Below, piece by piece: positions 36,601-44,395 of a stretch of DNA of 49,981 nucleotides (its first letter is position 1; every line of letters begins with the position of its first letter). Position numbers and translations under genes: made by a program. The stretch is from positions 1 to 49,981 of the forward strand of contig JAUNOA010000006.1 of NCBI GenBank assembly GCA_030531245.1, written 5' to 3'. Below the pieces are notes generated by a model. The model saw only the letters and a list, made by a program, of their open reading frames with translations. It ran no database searches and had not been told where the DNA came from. The DNA comes from Lachnospiraceae bacterium (lineage in GTDB: Bacteria; Bacillota; Clostridia; Lachnospirales; Lachnospiraceae).

Positions 36601-37175
36601 AGATTCTGGTTTACCAGTTTCTGACCCGGAAGCCCATGATCCTGAAGCTCCAGGAAAAAATTGCCTTTTCCGAAAATGCTTTCATATTCCAGTGCTTTCT
36701 CCTTTGCAGCTTCATAGCTGTCTCTCATGATCATTTTCGGAATCTCGCCTGCAAGACACGCACTTAATGCGATGATTCCTTCGTGATATTCGCGAAGCAC
36801 TTCTTTATCTACTCTCGGTCTGTAATAAAAGCCATCGGTATAGCCCTTTGATACTATCTTCTGAAGATTGAAATATCCTGTCTCATTTTCCGCCAGAAGC
36901 ACCAGATGAAAATATCTGTCATCATTCTCACCGCGTCCGGACTCTCTGTCGAATCTCGATTCGGGTGCAACATAAACTTCACAGCCTATGACGGGTCTGA
37001 TACCCATAGCACGGGCTTTTTTGTAAAACTCTATCACACCGAACATGGCTCCGTGGTCGGTTATGGCAAGCGAATCAAACCCCAGCTCTTTTGCCCGGGA
37101 TAACATCTCCGCTATCTTGCCAGAACCGTCCAGAAGTGAGTATTCGGTATGAACATGTAAATGAGTGAATGCCAT
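33699..37175 (-). CDS. dnaE: DNA polymerase III alpha subunit (DnaE)
   Basis: A 1158-residue C-family polymerase without a proofreading exonuclease domain. The PHP domain begins HLHVHTEYSLLDGSGKI. GPGRGSAAGS (361-370 region) and PDIDVDFCFAHR hold the palm-domain catalytic residues. A helix-hairpin-helix and an OB fold (YTIGGMITDKTVKSTKNGKVMAFVTVED) follow. In Gram-positives DnaE works beside PolC; PolC is not in the window. No Shine-Dalgarno is present: the ATG is 11 nt after the U-run of the preceding HPr terminator, so its expression mode is unclear. Confidence 0.97.
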   Translation of the reverse strand: MAFTHLHVHTEYSLLDGSGKIAEMLSRAKELGFDSLAITDHGAMFGVIEFYKKARAMGIRPVIGCEVYVAPESRFDRESGRGENDDRYFHLVLLAENETGYFNLQKIVSKGYTDGFYYRPRVDKEVLREYHEGIIALSACLAGEIPKMIMRDSYEAAKEKALEYESIFGKGNFFLELQDHGLPGQKLVNQNLVRMSSETGIELVATNDIHYVNAGDASAHDILLCIQTQKTVDDEDRMRYEGDQFYLKSEEEMKELFPYASVAIENTHKIAERCNVEIEFGVTKLPEYDVPEGFEDAFDYLQSLCYDGLNKRYPDAGESLHKRLEYELGVIKKMGYVDYFLIVWDYINYAKSHGIPVGPGRGSAAGSIVSYCMGITDIDPIRYQLLFERFLNPERVSMPDIDVDFCFAHRQDVIDYVVRKYGTDRVVQIITFGTLQAKGVVRDVGRALNIPYAKCDSIAKMIPKELGITLQDALDRPNSELKAAYDSDEEVKRIVDTSLRLEGLPRHSSMHAAGVVISRKPVDEYVPLARAGDGSITTQYNMTQLEELGLLKMDFLGLRTLTVIQDAIDQIDMSHGIKLDMLQIDYDDRNVYDMIGSGRTEGVFQLESAGMTGFMKELKPHNLEDVIAGIALYRPGPMDFIPKYIRGKEMSERGGDGKIEYDTPLLEHILAPTYGCIVYQEQVMQIVQDLAGYSLGRADLVRRAMSKKKAEVMAKERSNFVYGNPDEGIKGCIGNGIDEKVANKIFDDMTDFASYAFNKSHAACYAYVAYQTAFLKYYYPKEFMAALMTSVMDVTGKVSNYILTCKQMGIEILPPDINDGYAGFSVSGNGIRFGLSAIKGIGTAVADVIVTERKQNGPFDSMDNFVERMINKEINKRTMENFIRAGALDSLPGNRRQKIIIAPDMMDAKAKAAKDSQYGQMSLFDFGDEKTKESFRMKLPNIDEFDKQELLQAEKEVLGIYLSGHPLEEYRTVWEKTITARSTDFVPDDETGSAAVQDGQKYTIGGMITDKTVKSTKNGKVMAFVTVEDLCGSVEVIVFPNDYMKFRDRLETDRKVYVTGRCSIGDDETGKLICENVRELSGPVHDVWIRYETIGDWKNDEDEIMHIIGGSDGSDNVIIYIASTKQMKKLGRNMTVNADDELIKILSEHCGESNVVRK

Positions 37176-37186
37176 TTAATTAAGTC

Positions 37187-37213
37187 AAAAAACGCGGCAG
37201 TCAGCGCTGCCGC
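37187..37213 (-). terminator. Terminator between the HPr-like gene and dnaE
   Basis: On the minus strand GCGGCAG-cgctga-CTGCCGC forms a perfect 7-bp stem followed by GTTTTTTG. It lies 12 nt after the HPr-like gene and directly before the dnaE start codon. Confidence 0.8.
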
Positions 37214-37224
37214 ATCATGCAGAA

Positions 37225-37476
37225 TTATTGTGTTAGGAATTGTTCAAGATTTGCAATAGCCTCTTCAGCATCATCGCCTTCAGCTGTAATTATAAGCTTC
37301 TGTCCGTTCTCGATAGGCATCGTCATGACGCCCATGATGCTTTTGGCGTTTACTCTCTTTGTTCCGCACTCGATGTGCATTGAACTTTTGAATTTTCCGG
37401 CTCTCTGAACCACCATTGCTGCTACTGACACTTCAGTATCCGGTACATAACTTACAATGATTTCCTTACTTAACAT
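37225..37476 (-). CDS. crh: Crh-like HPr without the PTS histidine
   Basis: An 83-residue HPr-fold protein. Ser46 in AKSIMGVM, the HPrK phosphorylation site, aligns exactly with B. subtilis HPr. Position 15, the PEP-dependent phosphohistidine in true HPr, is Glu, and Arg17 is Ser (DTEVSVAAM instead of GLHARPA). It therefore cannot pass phosphate in the PTS but can be a regulatory target, like Bacillus Crh, which also follows whiA. The start at 37476 has AGGAGA 6-7 nt upstream; it overlaps the end of whiA by 11 nt. HPrK is encoded in the same cluster. Confidence 0.88.
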   Translation of the reverse strand: MLSKEIIVSYVPDTEVSVAAMVVQRAGKFKSSMHIECGTKRVNAKSIMGVMTMPIENGQKLIITAEGDDAEEAIANLEQFLTQ

Positions 37477-38206
37477 TGTCATTCTCCTCTTTCTCACGCA
37501 GCTGTCCGGCTATCTCCGAAAGCTTACGCAATCTATGATTGACTCCGCTTTTTCCTATAGGCGGATTCAGATACTGTCCCAGTTCCGTCAAAGCCGCATC
37601 GGGGTATTTAAGTCTGACTTCTGCCATCTCTGCAAGTCCCGACGGAAGTTCGTTCAATCCTGTCTTCTCTTTAATCAAAGCAATATCATCAAGCTGTTTT
37701 TTGGAAGCACTGACTGTTTTTCCGATATTCGCTGTCTCACAATTGATCCTTCTGTTCACGGAATTACGTACACTTTTCATAATGCGCACATTTTCAAGTT
37801 CCATATACGCTTTGGATGCTTCCATGATTCCGAGCATATCCACGATCTGATCGCTGCCTTTCAGATAGGTCACATAGGATCTTCCTCTGGTAACTATCTT
37901 GGCATCCATCCCCTCAAACCGGTTGATCAGGTCACGAATAAATTCTGCTTTTGCCCTGCTGGGACAGTTTATCTCAAAATGATATGATTTCTCCGGATCG
38001 GACATCGTCCCCGCTATCAGGAATATCTCCCGCAGAAAGGTCCTTTTACAGCATCTGCGTTCCAGAATTTTCTCATTTATTGTATATTCTTTTTTTATTA
38101 AAGTAAAGTATTTGTGAGCCTCGGCCGTGGCTGCGGTACAGTGATCCGTCTTCGGCCTGATTCCCGCAAGTTCTTCCTTCAGTCTTGATGCAAATGATGA
38201 TGTCAT
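37466..38206 (-). CDS. whiA: WhiA-like DNA-binding protein, shortened N-terminal domain
   Basis: A 246-residue WhiA, short against the usual 300-330. The C-terminal part is intact: CCKRTFLREIFLIAGTMSDPEKSYHFEI, VRNSVNRRINCETANIGKTVSASKKQ, and the helix-turn-helix ELGQYLNPPIGKSGVNHRLRKLSEIA. The N-terminal LAGLIDADG-like half is reduced to about 50 residues, as if two internal stretches were lost in frame. The 4-nt overlap with murB shows the gene is in its normal place. WhiA affects cell division and chromosome segregation in Gram-positives. RapZ and YvcK genes, often adjacent, are missing. Confidence 0.9.
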   Translation of the reverse strand: MTSSFASRLKEELAGIRPKTDHCTAATAEAHKYFTLIKKEYTINEKILERRCCKRTFLREIFLIAGTMSDPEKSYHFEINCPSRAKAEFIRDLINRFEGMDAKIVTRGRSYVTYLKGSDQIVDMLGIMEASKAYMELENVRIMKSVRNSVNRRINCETANIGKTVSASKKQLDDIALIKEKTGLNELPSGLAEMAEVRLKYPDAALTELGQYLNPPIGKSGVNHRLRKLSEIAGQLREKEENDNVK

Positions 38207-39114
38207 AATATCTTTATTTCTCTTTCAAGGGTAACTCCGAATCTGTCCTCGACGGCTTTTATTACATCGCAGGTCAGCTGCCAGATATCTTCTGCCGATG
38301 CCCCTCCTGTATTTATCACAAATCCTGCATGTTTGGTCGAAACCTGAGCGCCTCCCACACTGTACCCCTGCATCCCTGCATCCTGAATCAGCTTGCCGGC
38401 AAAATATCCTGCCGGTCTTTTAAACGTCGATCCTGCACTCGGATACTCGAGCGGTTGTTTCTGCGCACGGCGGGCATTGAGTTCTTTCATCCTGGCTGTA
38501 ATCTCATCCCTTTCGCCTTCTCTGAACTTCATGACCGCTGAAACAACCATAAGTCCTCTCTCTGGAATATTGCTGTATCTGTAATCAAGTTTAATATCTT
38601 CGGCGCTCTCATCATAAAACTGTCCGGACCGGTCCATCAGTCTCACTGAAACCAGCACATCCTTCATCTGTCCGTCATATGCTCCTGCATTCATAACACA
38701 TGCCCCGCCGAGAGTACCGGGTATACCTGAAGCAAATTCAAATCCCGTAAGTCCGGCGTCTCTTGCTGCGGCCGCAATATACGCAAGCGATGCGCCGGCC
38801 GATGCCGTTATCGTCGTGCCGTCTGTTTTTATATCACTCATGCAGCGTCCGATTTCAATGATTACCCCGTTATATCCTCTGTCCCTGACCAGAAGATTGC
38901 TTCCGTTTCCGATTACATAAAAATCCGCTCCGGCTTCCGTGCAGGCTCTTACGACAGCAGAAAGTTCATCTTCATTTCCGGGAATCACATAGACTGCTGC
39001 AGGTCCTCCGACCTTGAATGTAGTATGCTTACTCATAGGCTCGTCACAAAGCACGCGCCCTTCACCGCATATTCCGTACAGTCTGTCTTTAAGTTCTTTA
39101 TAAAGCTCCGTCAA
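38203..39114 (-). CDS. murB: UDP-N-acetylenolpyruvoylglucosamine reductase
   Basis: A 303-residue FAD enzyme making UDP-MurNAc for peptidoglycan. GNGSNLLVRDRGYNGVII and GFEFASGIPGTLGGACVMNAGAY bind FAD; AGSTFKRPAGYFAGKLIQ has the catalytic Ser. The frame is open to 39390, but the upper part is shadow sequence inside hprK. The likely start is TTG 39114-39112 with AAAGGA 7 nt upstream, giving a normal MurB N-terminus (LTELYKELKDRLYG) that overlaps hprK by 17 nt. Coupled to both neighbours. Confidence 0.93.
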   Translation of the reverse strand: MTELYKELKDRLYGICGEGRVLCDEPMSKHTTFKVGGPAAVYVIPGNEDELSAVVRACTEAGADFYVIGNGSNLLVRDRGYNGVIIEIGRCMSDIKTDGTTITASAGASLAYIAAAARDAGLTGFEFASGIPGTLGGACVMNAGAYDGQMKDVLVSVRLMDRSGQFYDESAEDIKLDYRYSNIPERGLMVVSAVMKFREGERDEITARMKELNARRAQKQPLEYPSAGSTFKRPAGYFAGKLIQDAGMQGYSVGGAQVSTKHAGFVINTGGASAEDIWQLTCDVIKAVEDRFGVTLEREIKIL

Positions 39115-40051
39115 AATGTGTTCCTTTGTTGATATTCTTCTGAACTCTGTTGTAAAGTTCCCGGGCTGCATTATAACCCATCTTCTTCTGTCGGTGGTTG
39201 ACTGCCGCCGTCTCACAAATGATAGCAAGATTACGGCCCGGTCTGATCGGAAGCGTATGACCGGTAACCTTGTTGCCCATGAACTCGATGTAATTATCTT
39301 CCATACCCAGACGGTCATACTCCTTGGTACGGTCCCACTCCTCGATCTGGATGACCATATCGATCTGCTGTGAATCCTTGACGCACTCAACTCCGTAGAG
39401 AGCTTTTACGTCAATGATGCCTATACCTCTGAGCTCAATAAAATGTTTTGTAATGTTCGGTGCTCTTCCTACTATCGTAACATCCGAAACCTTGCTGAGC
39501 TCGACCACGTCGTCGGATACCAGACGATGTCCTCTCTTGATAAGTTCAAGAGCCGCCTCTGATTTTCCGATTCCGCTTTCACCCATGATGAGTACGCCTT
39601 CACCGAAGACATCCATCAGCACTCCGTGAACCGTGATGCAGGGTGCAAGTTTAACTTTAAGCCATCTTACGACTTCGTTGGAAATCTCTGTAGTTCCTCT
39701 GTCCGTCAGAAGACACGGTACTCCGTACTTGTTGCAGTACTTTACAAAAACCGGATCCGGCTGGTTATTGCTCGTAAATATAACGCATGGCGGAACATAT
39801 GAAAGTATCTCATCAAAGTTGATTTCCTTGATTGGCTCCGGCATTCCCTTGATATACTCGATTTCAGCATTGCCGATGAGCTGAATTCTCTTGCTCTCAA
39901 AATGCTGAAAAAAACCTGTCAGCGGAAGCGCCGGTCTGTTCGTCTCGGGAACTGAAATATATATATCATCACAGCTCACGTCCGGATTGATGACTTCCAG
40001 TTCGTACTGGTCTATGAATTCTGTTAAGGCTACGCCTTTTTCGTCCTGCAT
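39098..40051 (-). CDS. hprK: HPr kinase/phosphorylase
   Basis: A 317-residue bifunctional enzyme that phosphorylates HPr on Ser46 when fructose bisphosphate is high, and so drives carbon catabolite repression. Walker A GESGIGKSE is at 157-165; His142 near VHGVLMDVFG is conserved. ELRGIGIIDVKALYG matches the HprK signature. Its likely target in this cluster is the Crh-like HPr. GAGG upstream fits the start. It follows the DUF1846 gene by 9 bp. Confidence 0.96.
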   Translation of the reverse strand: MQDEKGVALTEFIDQYELEVINPDVSCDDIYISVPETNRPALPLTGFFQHFESKRIQLIGNAEIEYIKGMPEPIKEINFDEILSYVPPCVIFTSNNQPDPVFVKYCNKYGVPCLLTDRGTTEISNEVVRWLKVKLAPCITVHGVLMDVFGEGVLIMGESGIGKSEAALELIKRGHRLVSDDVVELSKVSDVTIVGRAPNITKHFIELRGIGIIDVKALYGVECVKDSQQIDMVIQIEEWDRTKEYDRLGMEDNYIEFMGNKVTGHTLPIRPGRNLAIICETAAVNHRQKKMGYNAARELYNRVQKNINKGTHFDGAL

Positions 40052-40060
40052 GATCTACCT

Positions 40061-41539
40061 CTATCCGTAAATTTTATTGGATTCCTTTACAGGTTCCTGT
40101 GTAAGGTCTATACCCAGTTTCTTGAATGTTCTCTTGTCTGCCGATGACAGCATGACCGTACTGTGTGCCTGACAGCCCCTGAGCATATGAAGAGTATCAA
40201 GTGCTTTCTGGCATTGTATATCATGGGCTGCACACATCGAAAGTGCTATCAGTATTTCATCCGAATGCAACCTCGGGTTTTTACTTCCCAGATAAGCTGT
40301 CTTCAGTTTCTGTACTGGTTCTATTACCTCCGGGCTTATGAGATTTACCGAGTGGTCTATACCTGCCAGTTCTTTTACCGCATTCATCAGAACTGCTGCA
40401 CTTGCTCCCATAAGAGGTGATGTCTTGCCCGCTATCAGCTTTCCGTTCGGAAGTTCTATAGCCGCTGCCGGGCATCCTTTCATCTCCGCCTCGATAAGTG
40501 CTTCTGCAACAACCTTTCTGTCGTTGACCGTTATCCTTGCCTGCTGCATGAGAAGTTCTATCTTGTCTACTTCCGAATGCTCGCATTCTCCCTCAGCCTG
40601 ACGGTTCAGACTCTTATAGTATCTTCTGATGATTTCCTGACAGCTTGCCTCACGGCATACATCATCATCGGTGATACAGAATCCGCACATATTGACGCCC
40701 ATATCTGTAGGTGACTTGTACGGTGACTGTCCGAAAATCGCCTCAAATGTCGCGTTCAATACCGGGAAAATCTCAACATCTCTGTTGTAGTTCACGGTTG
40801 TCTCTCCGTATGCCTCCAGATGGAAGGGATCTATCATGTTTACATCATTGAGATCCGCCGTTGCGGCCTCATAGGCAAGATTGATAGGATGCTTGAGCGG
40901 AACATTCCATATCGGAAATGTCTCGAACTTGGCATATCCTGCCTTGATACCTCTTTTATTCTCATGATAAAGCTGCGACAGGCATGTGGCCATCTTGCCT
41001 GAACCCGGTCCCGGGGCGGTAATTACCACAAGCGGTCTGCTGGTCTCGATATACTCGTTCTTTCCGAAGCCCTGATCGGATACTATGTGCATGATATTGT
41101 GCGGATAGCCTTCGATATTGTAATGACGGTAAACCTTGATACCGAAAGATTCCAGCTTCTGCCGGAACTGCTTTGAAGAAGCCTGATGATTATATCTGGT
41201 AATGACTACAGAGCCTACATAAAGCCCGTAATCACGGAATGACTGTATAAGACGCAGTACATCACGGTCATAAGTGATGCCCAGGTCCTCCCGGACTTTG
41301 TTTTTCTCTATATCATCGGCTGAAATGACTATTACCAGCTCTGCCTGATCGGCAAGCTGCAGAAGCATCTTCAGCTTACTGTCCGGTTCAAAACCAGGAA
41401 GTACCCTGGATGCATGCATATCGTCAAAAAGCTTACCTCCGAATTCCAGGTATAGCTTGTCTCCGAACTGTCCTATCCTCTCTTTGATACGCGCTGACTG
41501 TATATTAAGATATTTCTGATTATCAAAGCCGATTTTCAT
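40061..41539 (-). CDS. DUF1846 (UPF0371) family protein
   Basis: A 492-residue protein beginning MKIGFDNQKYLNIQSARIKERIGQFGDKLYLEFGGKLFDDMHASRVLPGFEPDSKLKM, typical of DUF1846. ITAPGPGSGKMATCLSQLYHE (about 180-200) is a P-loop-like segment, and EAYGETTVNYNRDVEIFPVLN is conserved. The biochemical function is not established. The frame is open to 41569, but ATG 41539 has AGGAGGCGG upstream. An extended -10 promoter lies just above. Probably the first gene of the hprK-murB-whiA cluster. Confidence 0.92.
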   Translation of the reverse strand: MKIGFDNQKYLNIQSARIKERIGQFGDKLYLEFGGKLFDDMHASRVLPGFEPDSKLKMLLQLADQAELVIVISADDIEKNKVREDLGITYDRDVLRLIQSFRDYGLYVGSVVITRYNHQASSKQFRQKLESFGIKVYRHYNIEGYPHNIMHIVSDQGFGKNEYIETSRPLVVITAPGPGSGKMATCLSQLYHENKRGIKAGYAKFETFPIWNVPLKHPINLAYEAATADLNDVNMIDPFHLEAYGETTVNYNRDVEIFPVLNATFEAIFGQSPYKSPTDMGVNMCGFCITDDDVCREASCQEIIRRYYKSLNRQAEGECEHSEVDKIELLMQQARITVNDRKVVAEALIEAEMKGCPAAAIELPNGKLIAGKTSPLMGASAAVLMNAVKELAGIDHSVNLISPEVIEPVQKLKTAYLGSKNPRLHSDEILIALSMCAAHDIQCQKALDTLHMLRGCQAHSTVMLSSADKRTFKKLGIDLTQEPVKESNKIYG

Positions 41540-41573
41540 CTCCGCCTCCTGAAAAACACAATAATTCATTATG

Positions 41574-41582
41574 ATTATATCA
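41574..41582 (-). promoter_or_regulatory. Extended -10 promoter of the DUF1846-hprK-murB cluster
   Basis: On the minus strand TG-A-TATAAT is a perfect extended -10. No good -35 is visible at 17 bp. The leader would be about 30 nt with AGGAGG before the ATG at 41539. Confidence 0.6.
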
Positions 41583-41583
41583 T

Positions 41584-41610
41584 AATAACCCCCGGCGTGC
41601 GAGGGTTATT
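41584..41610 (-). terminator. Hairpin overlapping the small-ORF stop codon
   Basis: AATAACCC and GGGTTATT are perfect 8-bp arms. There is no long U-run on the minus strand, so termination efficiency is uncertain. The DUF1846 promoter begins right after it. Confidence 0.45.
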
Positions 41611-41770
41611 TAATCAAAGACTTGGACAGCATTTTACAAACATTACCAAGTGATATCAGCACATCTTTTATCGGATTATCGGCAAGTACTTCAAAAAAAT
41701 GATTAAGCTCTGATTTTATTCCCGTTTCATTTTCGGGTTTCCGTTTTAAAACTTTTATGTATGTATGCAC
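41606..41770 (-). CDS. Small ORF of 54 residues overlapping the end of the GNAT gene
   Basis: A GTG at 41770-41768 with AGGAGA 6 nt upstream opens a 54-codon frame ending in TAA at 41608-41606. The product starts with a basic segment (HTYIKVLKRK), then a helical part ELNHFFEVLADNPIKDVLISLGNVCKMLSKSLIK with regular heptad-like hydrophobics. It overlaps the 3' end of the GNAT gene by 16 nt and is followed directly by a hairpin. It has no similarity that I recognise. Being in the other frame and continuing past the GNAT stop, it might also be a frame-shifted C-terminal extension of that gene. Confidence 0.5.
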   Translation of the reverse strand: MHTYIKVLKRKPENETGIKSELNHFFEVLADNPIKDVLISLGNVCKMLSKSLIK

Positions 41771-42780
41771 CCTGCTTCTCCTGCAAATCTTTTAATGATT
41801 TCAAGCAGAGGTCCGGTTTCATTAGAACAGATTATTTCGTCAAATTCAACTTCACAGTTTACCATCTTTTCCATATACAGCATATCTCCGAATTCAGTAT
41901 CCGGTATAATCCCACAGAAGAAAAATCCCGATTTCTTTGCGGCATCGTACATATCTGCAATTCCGGGTGCCTTCAGGGAGATATGCATATGTACGACATC
42001 TGCACCGTGTTCGGCTATTTCCTTCTGATAGTTTTCAAACTCTTTTATACTTCCGGAACCTAAATCATAATATATAATACCTGCTGATTTCAGCAATTCT
42101 GAATATGTAATCATACTGCTGCTTTTTCCCGTGGCAGAATCTGTCCTGTCGATCAAAAGTTCCCGGTCATATCCGCAGTCTTTATATATATCCTCAAGTA
42201 TGCATTTCAACTCTTTCGGCACATATACCGTCTTTCTCGTTTTTTTCAGTGGTAAAGTGAGCATACACAGACTGGTATATGCCTTCGGATCTGAAAATGA
42301 ACTGACAAGTACATCCGGCGGATAGTGATTCAGGGTAAATCCGCAGGGTCTGAGTCCGCACTTATAAAATGTCTTTTGTGAATACGGATGGTCACATATA
42401 GCTTCTGTGTAAAGGGCAGTTTTTTTATTATCTTTTTTTGCTTCCTCTATGCAGGCTGATACCATTCTCTCCTGCATTGAGTTATGCCTGAATTTTTCCT
42501 TTACAGCACACATTCCAAGTTCATACACACCCGGTATATTCACCCATTCCCAGAGAGAAGTATGCCCTGCAAATTCGCCGTCTTTGGAAAAACTTCCTAC
42601 TGAATAATACCTGCCGTTTTCAATAGCATTCATATACTGCTCCGGATGGTAAGCTATTTTATTCGGGTAGGTCTGCCCCCATACCGAATCCATGCACTCC
42701 GCATATCCCTGCATATCATCTTTTTTCAGAGTCCGAACTTCAAACAGAGGCTCAGGAACTGTATTTTTCGATAAATTCAT
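41755..42780 (-). CDS. Two-domain GNAT-family protein
   Basis: A 341-residue protein. Residues 12-165 resemble a GNAT acetyltransferase: LFEVRTLKKDDMQGYAECMDSVW at the N-terminal strand, YELGMCAVKEKFRHNSMQERMV for the acetyl-CoA loop, and QKTFYKCGLRPCGFTLN. Residues 200-341 form a second alpha/beta domain (ILEDIYKDCGYDRELLI and ADVVHMHISLKAPGIADMYDAAKKSGFFFCGIIPD) that looks like another GNAT-type half. Substrate unknown. It overlaps the deaminase gene by 29 nt, so both are in one operon. Confidence 0.78.
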   Translation of the reverse strand: MNLSKNTVPEPLFEVRTLKKDDMQGYAECMDSVWGQTYPNKIAYHPEQYMNAIENGRYYSVGSFSKDGEFAGHTSLWEWVNIPGVYELGMCAVKEKFRHNSMQERMVSACIEEAKKDNKKTALYTEAICDHPYSQKTFYKCGLRPCGFTLNHYPPDVLVSSFSDPKAYTSLCMLTLPLKKTRKTVYVPKELKCILEDIYKDCGYDRELLIDRTDSATGKSSSMITYSELLKSAGIIYYDLGSGSIKEFENYQKEIAEHGADVVHMHISLKAPGIADMYDAAKKSGFFFCGIIPDTEFGDMLYMEKMVNCEVEFDEIICSNETGPLLEIIKRFAGEAGCIHT

Positions 42781-44296
42781 CCCACTTTTTACTCCAGTTT
42801 TCTTTTAATTCTTTCTTATCCTTTTCATTTAAAAAACTGTAATCTATTGAATTCTGACAGATCTTCTTGACATCGGAAAGAGTCAGATCCCATGAAAGTA
42901 TGGCAAGATAAAAATCATCCGTCATGACCTCATGGCACATTTCCAGCGGATCGTCCGAACCGATTACAACAGGTATTCCGTTCCGCATAAATTCGATTCC
43001 GGGATGAGACCTCAGGTCCGGGACATATCCGAACACATTATTGCTGACCGGACACAATTCCACGGTGATCTTTTCTTCGGCAAATCTGTCCGCCAGCTGA
43101 GGCAAACGGGAAAGACACAGGGCATGACCTATTCTGTCGGCACCTGTCAGATAGGCATCAATAACATTATCATTATCAACTTTCAGACTTTCACCGGCAT
43201 GAAGCGTGATTTTCAGCTCCGGATTTATCTCTGTTACTGCATGTATGATATCGTAATACTGATCCAGATCGATACTGGTATCCTCTTCATTAATCAGGTC
43301 AATTCCGACTATAAACGGAGAAGGATTATCTGTATCCGAAGTATCCATAACCTCCTTTGACAGTTCTGCAGCACTGACAAGCCGTGCCTTAGTATCCTCG
43401 AGATCACTTGACAAACCCTTATTGTAGCTTGCAATCACACGTACTTTAAACTCCGGGTGCTCAAGTTTCGTCTCTGAATATGCATCCAGAAGTGCATTCA
43501 GTCTGCTCACTGTTTTTTCCTTTTGGGCTTTAAGATTCAATCTGGGCTCCACATACATTACTCCGTTATCACAGTATGCTTCGAATGCCCGTCTGTACAT
43601 ATTTTTTTTGCATTCATAATCCGAATTCTCATAACAGAAGTCATCAATATTGTTGTAATATTCCCAGCTTCCCTGTGAATCAGGCTTGTTCTGGAGCAAA
43701 AACCGACTTCGTAAATATTCCTCGTCTACAGTCCCGGAAATAATTCCTTGATTCAGATTCACATAACTTTCCGGAATTTCTCCTTCCTCAAACTTCTGAA
43801 ACAACGGATCCTGTCCTGCTGTACTCTTCGTAAAATCAAACTCCGTGTTCACGTATATGTCGTCATAACTTTTCAGAAACTCCATATAATCCCATGATGT
43901 CGTCATGGCACCGGCATGAACATGAAGATCGGCTCCCTTGGGAATATCCTTGCAGAACCTGTACAGTTGGGTTTCCCATATCTTCTCATCAAGAATCACT
44001 GTGGCATCATATGCGCCCGTATAATCGGCTTTCAATCCGGCAAGCTTTTCATCAACCTTTTTTTCTTTATCCGTCAGAATACTTTCACCGCAATCTCCGG
44101 AAAGCAGTACCTCCTTGGCTTCATCATATGATAATCCTTCCAGATTAGTAAAATCCTCCGACTGAGCGATTTTATTTATCTTTGCCTCTGCAATGGCATT
44201 GGAGATAAGTATCACTGAACAAACTGCAATAAAAACCGCAGCCGCAATAATGAGCACCCGCTTATTCACTGTTTTAGCATTATCTTTTTCTGACAT
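42752..44296 (-). CDS. Membrane-anchored ADA2/ADGF-like adenosine deaminase
   Basis: A 514-residue metal-dependent deaminase with an N-terminal transmembrane anchor (residues 14-36, following a basic segment), so the catalytic domain faces outside. Zinc ligands: His125-x-His127 (KGADLHVHAG), His366 with the catalytic Glu369 (LHAGES), and Asp448 (GSDDP); His391 in DRIGHA is also kept. ELCPVSNNVFGYVPDLRSHPG resembles the ADGF/ADA2 group more than cytosolic Add. It likely deaminates extracellular adenosine or a related nucleoside. AAAGGA precedes the ATG. The GNAT gene follows. Confidence 0.85.
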   Translation of the reverse strand: MSEKDNAKTVNKRVLIIAAAVFIAVCSVILISNAIAEAKINKIAQSEDFTNLEGLSYDEAKEVLLSGDCGESILTDKEKKVDEKLAGLKADYTGAYDATVILDEKIWETQLYRFCKDIPKGADLHVHAGAMTTSWDYMEFLKSYDDIYVNTEFDFTKSTAGQDPLFQKFEEGEIPESYVNLNQGIISGTVDEEYLRSRFLLQNKPDSQGSWEYYNNIDDFCYENSDYECKKNMYRRAFEAYCDNGVMYVEPRLNLKAQKEKTVSRLNALLDAYSETKLEHPEFKVRVIASYNKGLSSDLEDTKARLVSAAELSKEVMDTSDTDNPSPFIVGIDLINEEDTSIDLDQYYDIIHAVTEINPELKITLHAGESLKVDNDNVIDAYLTGADRIGHALCLSRLPQLADRFAEEKITVELCPVSNNVFGYVPDLRSHPGIEFMRNGIPVVIGSDDPLEMCHEVMTDDFYLAILSWDLTLSDVKKICQNSIDYSFLNEKDKKELKENWSKKWDEFIEKYSS

Positions 44297-44332
44297 ACAT
44301 TTATCCTTTATTCAAAGCGTTCATGTATGTTT

Positions 44333-44341
44333 ATTATATCA
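44333..44341 (-). promoter_or_regulatory. Extended -10 promoter of the deaminase operon
   Basis: On the minus strand TG-A-TATAAT sits 37 nt before the start codon of the deaminase gene. The -35 (TTATAC) is weak. Confidence 0.55.
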
Positions 44342-44395
44342 TCTCACGAATAATCGTATAATGTTTTTCTGCTGATATACTTTTGAAAACTACAA

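Noticed and set aside
39115..39390. N-terminal extension of MurB over hprK
   Set aside because: It is a shadow of the hprK frame; Arg/Ser-rich residues do not match MurB. TTG 39114 has a good ribosome binding site.
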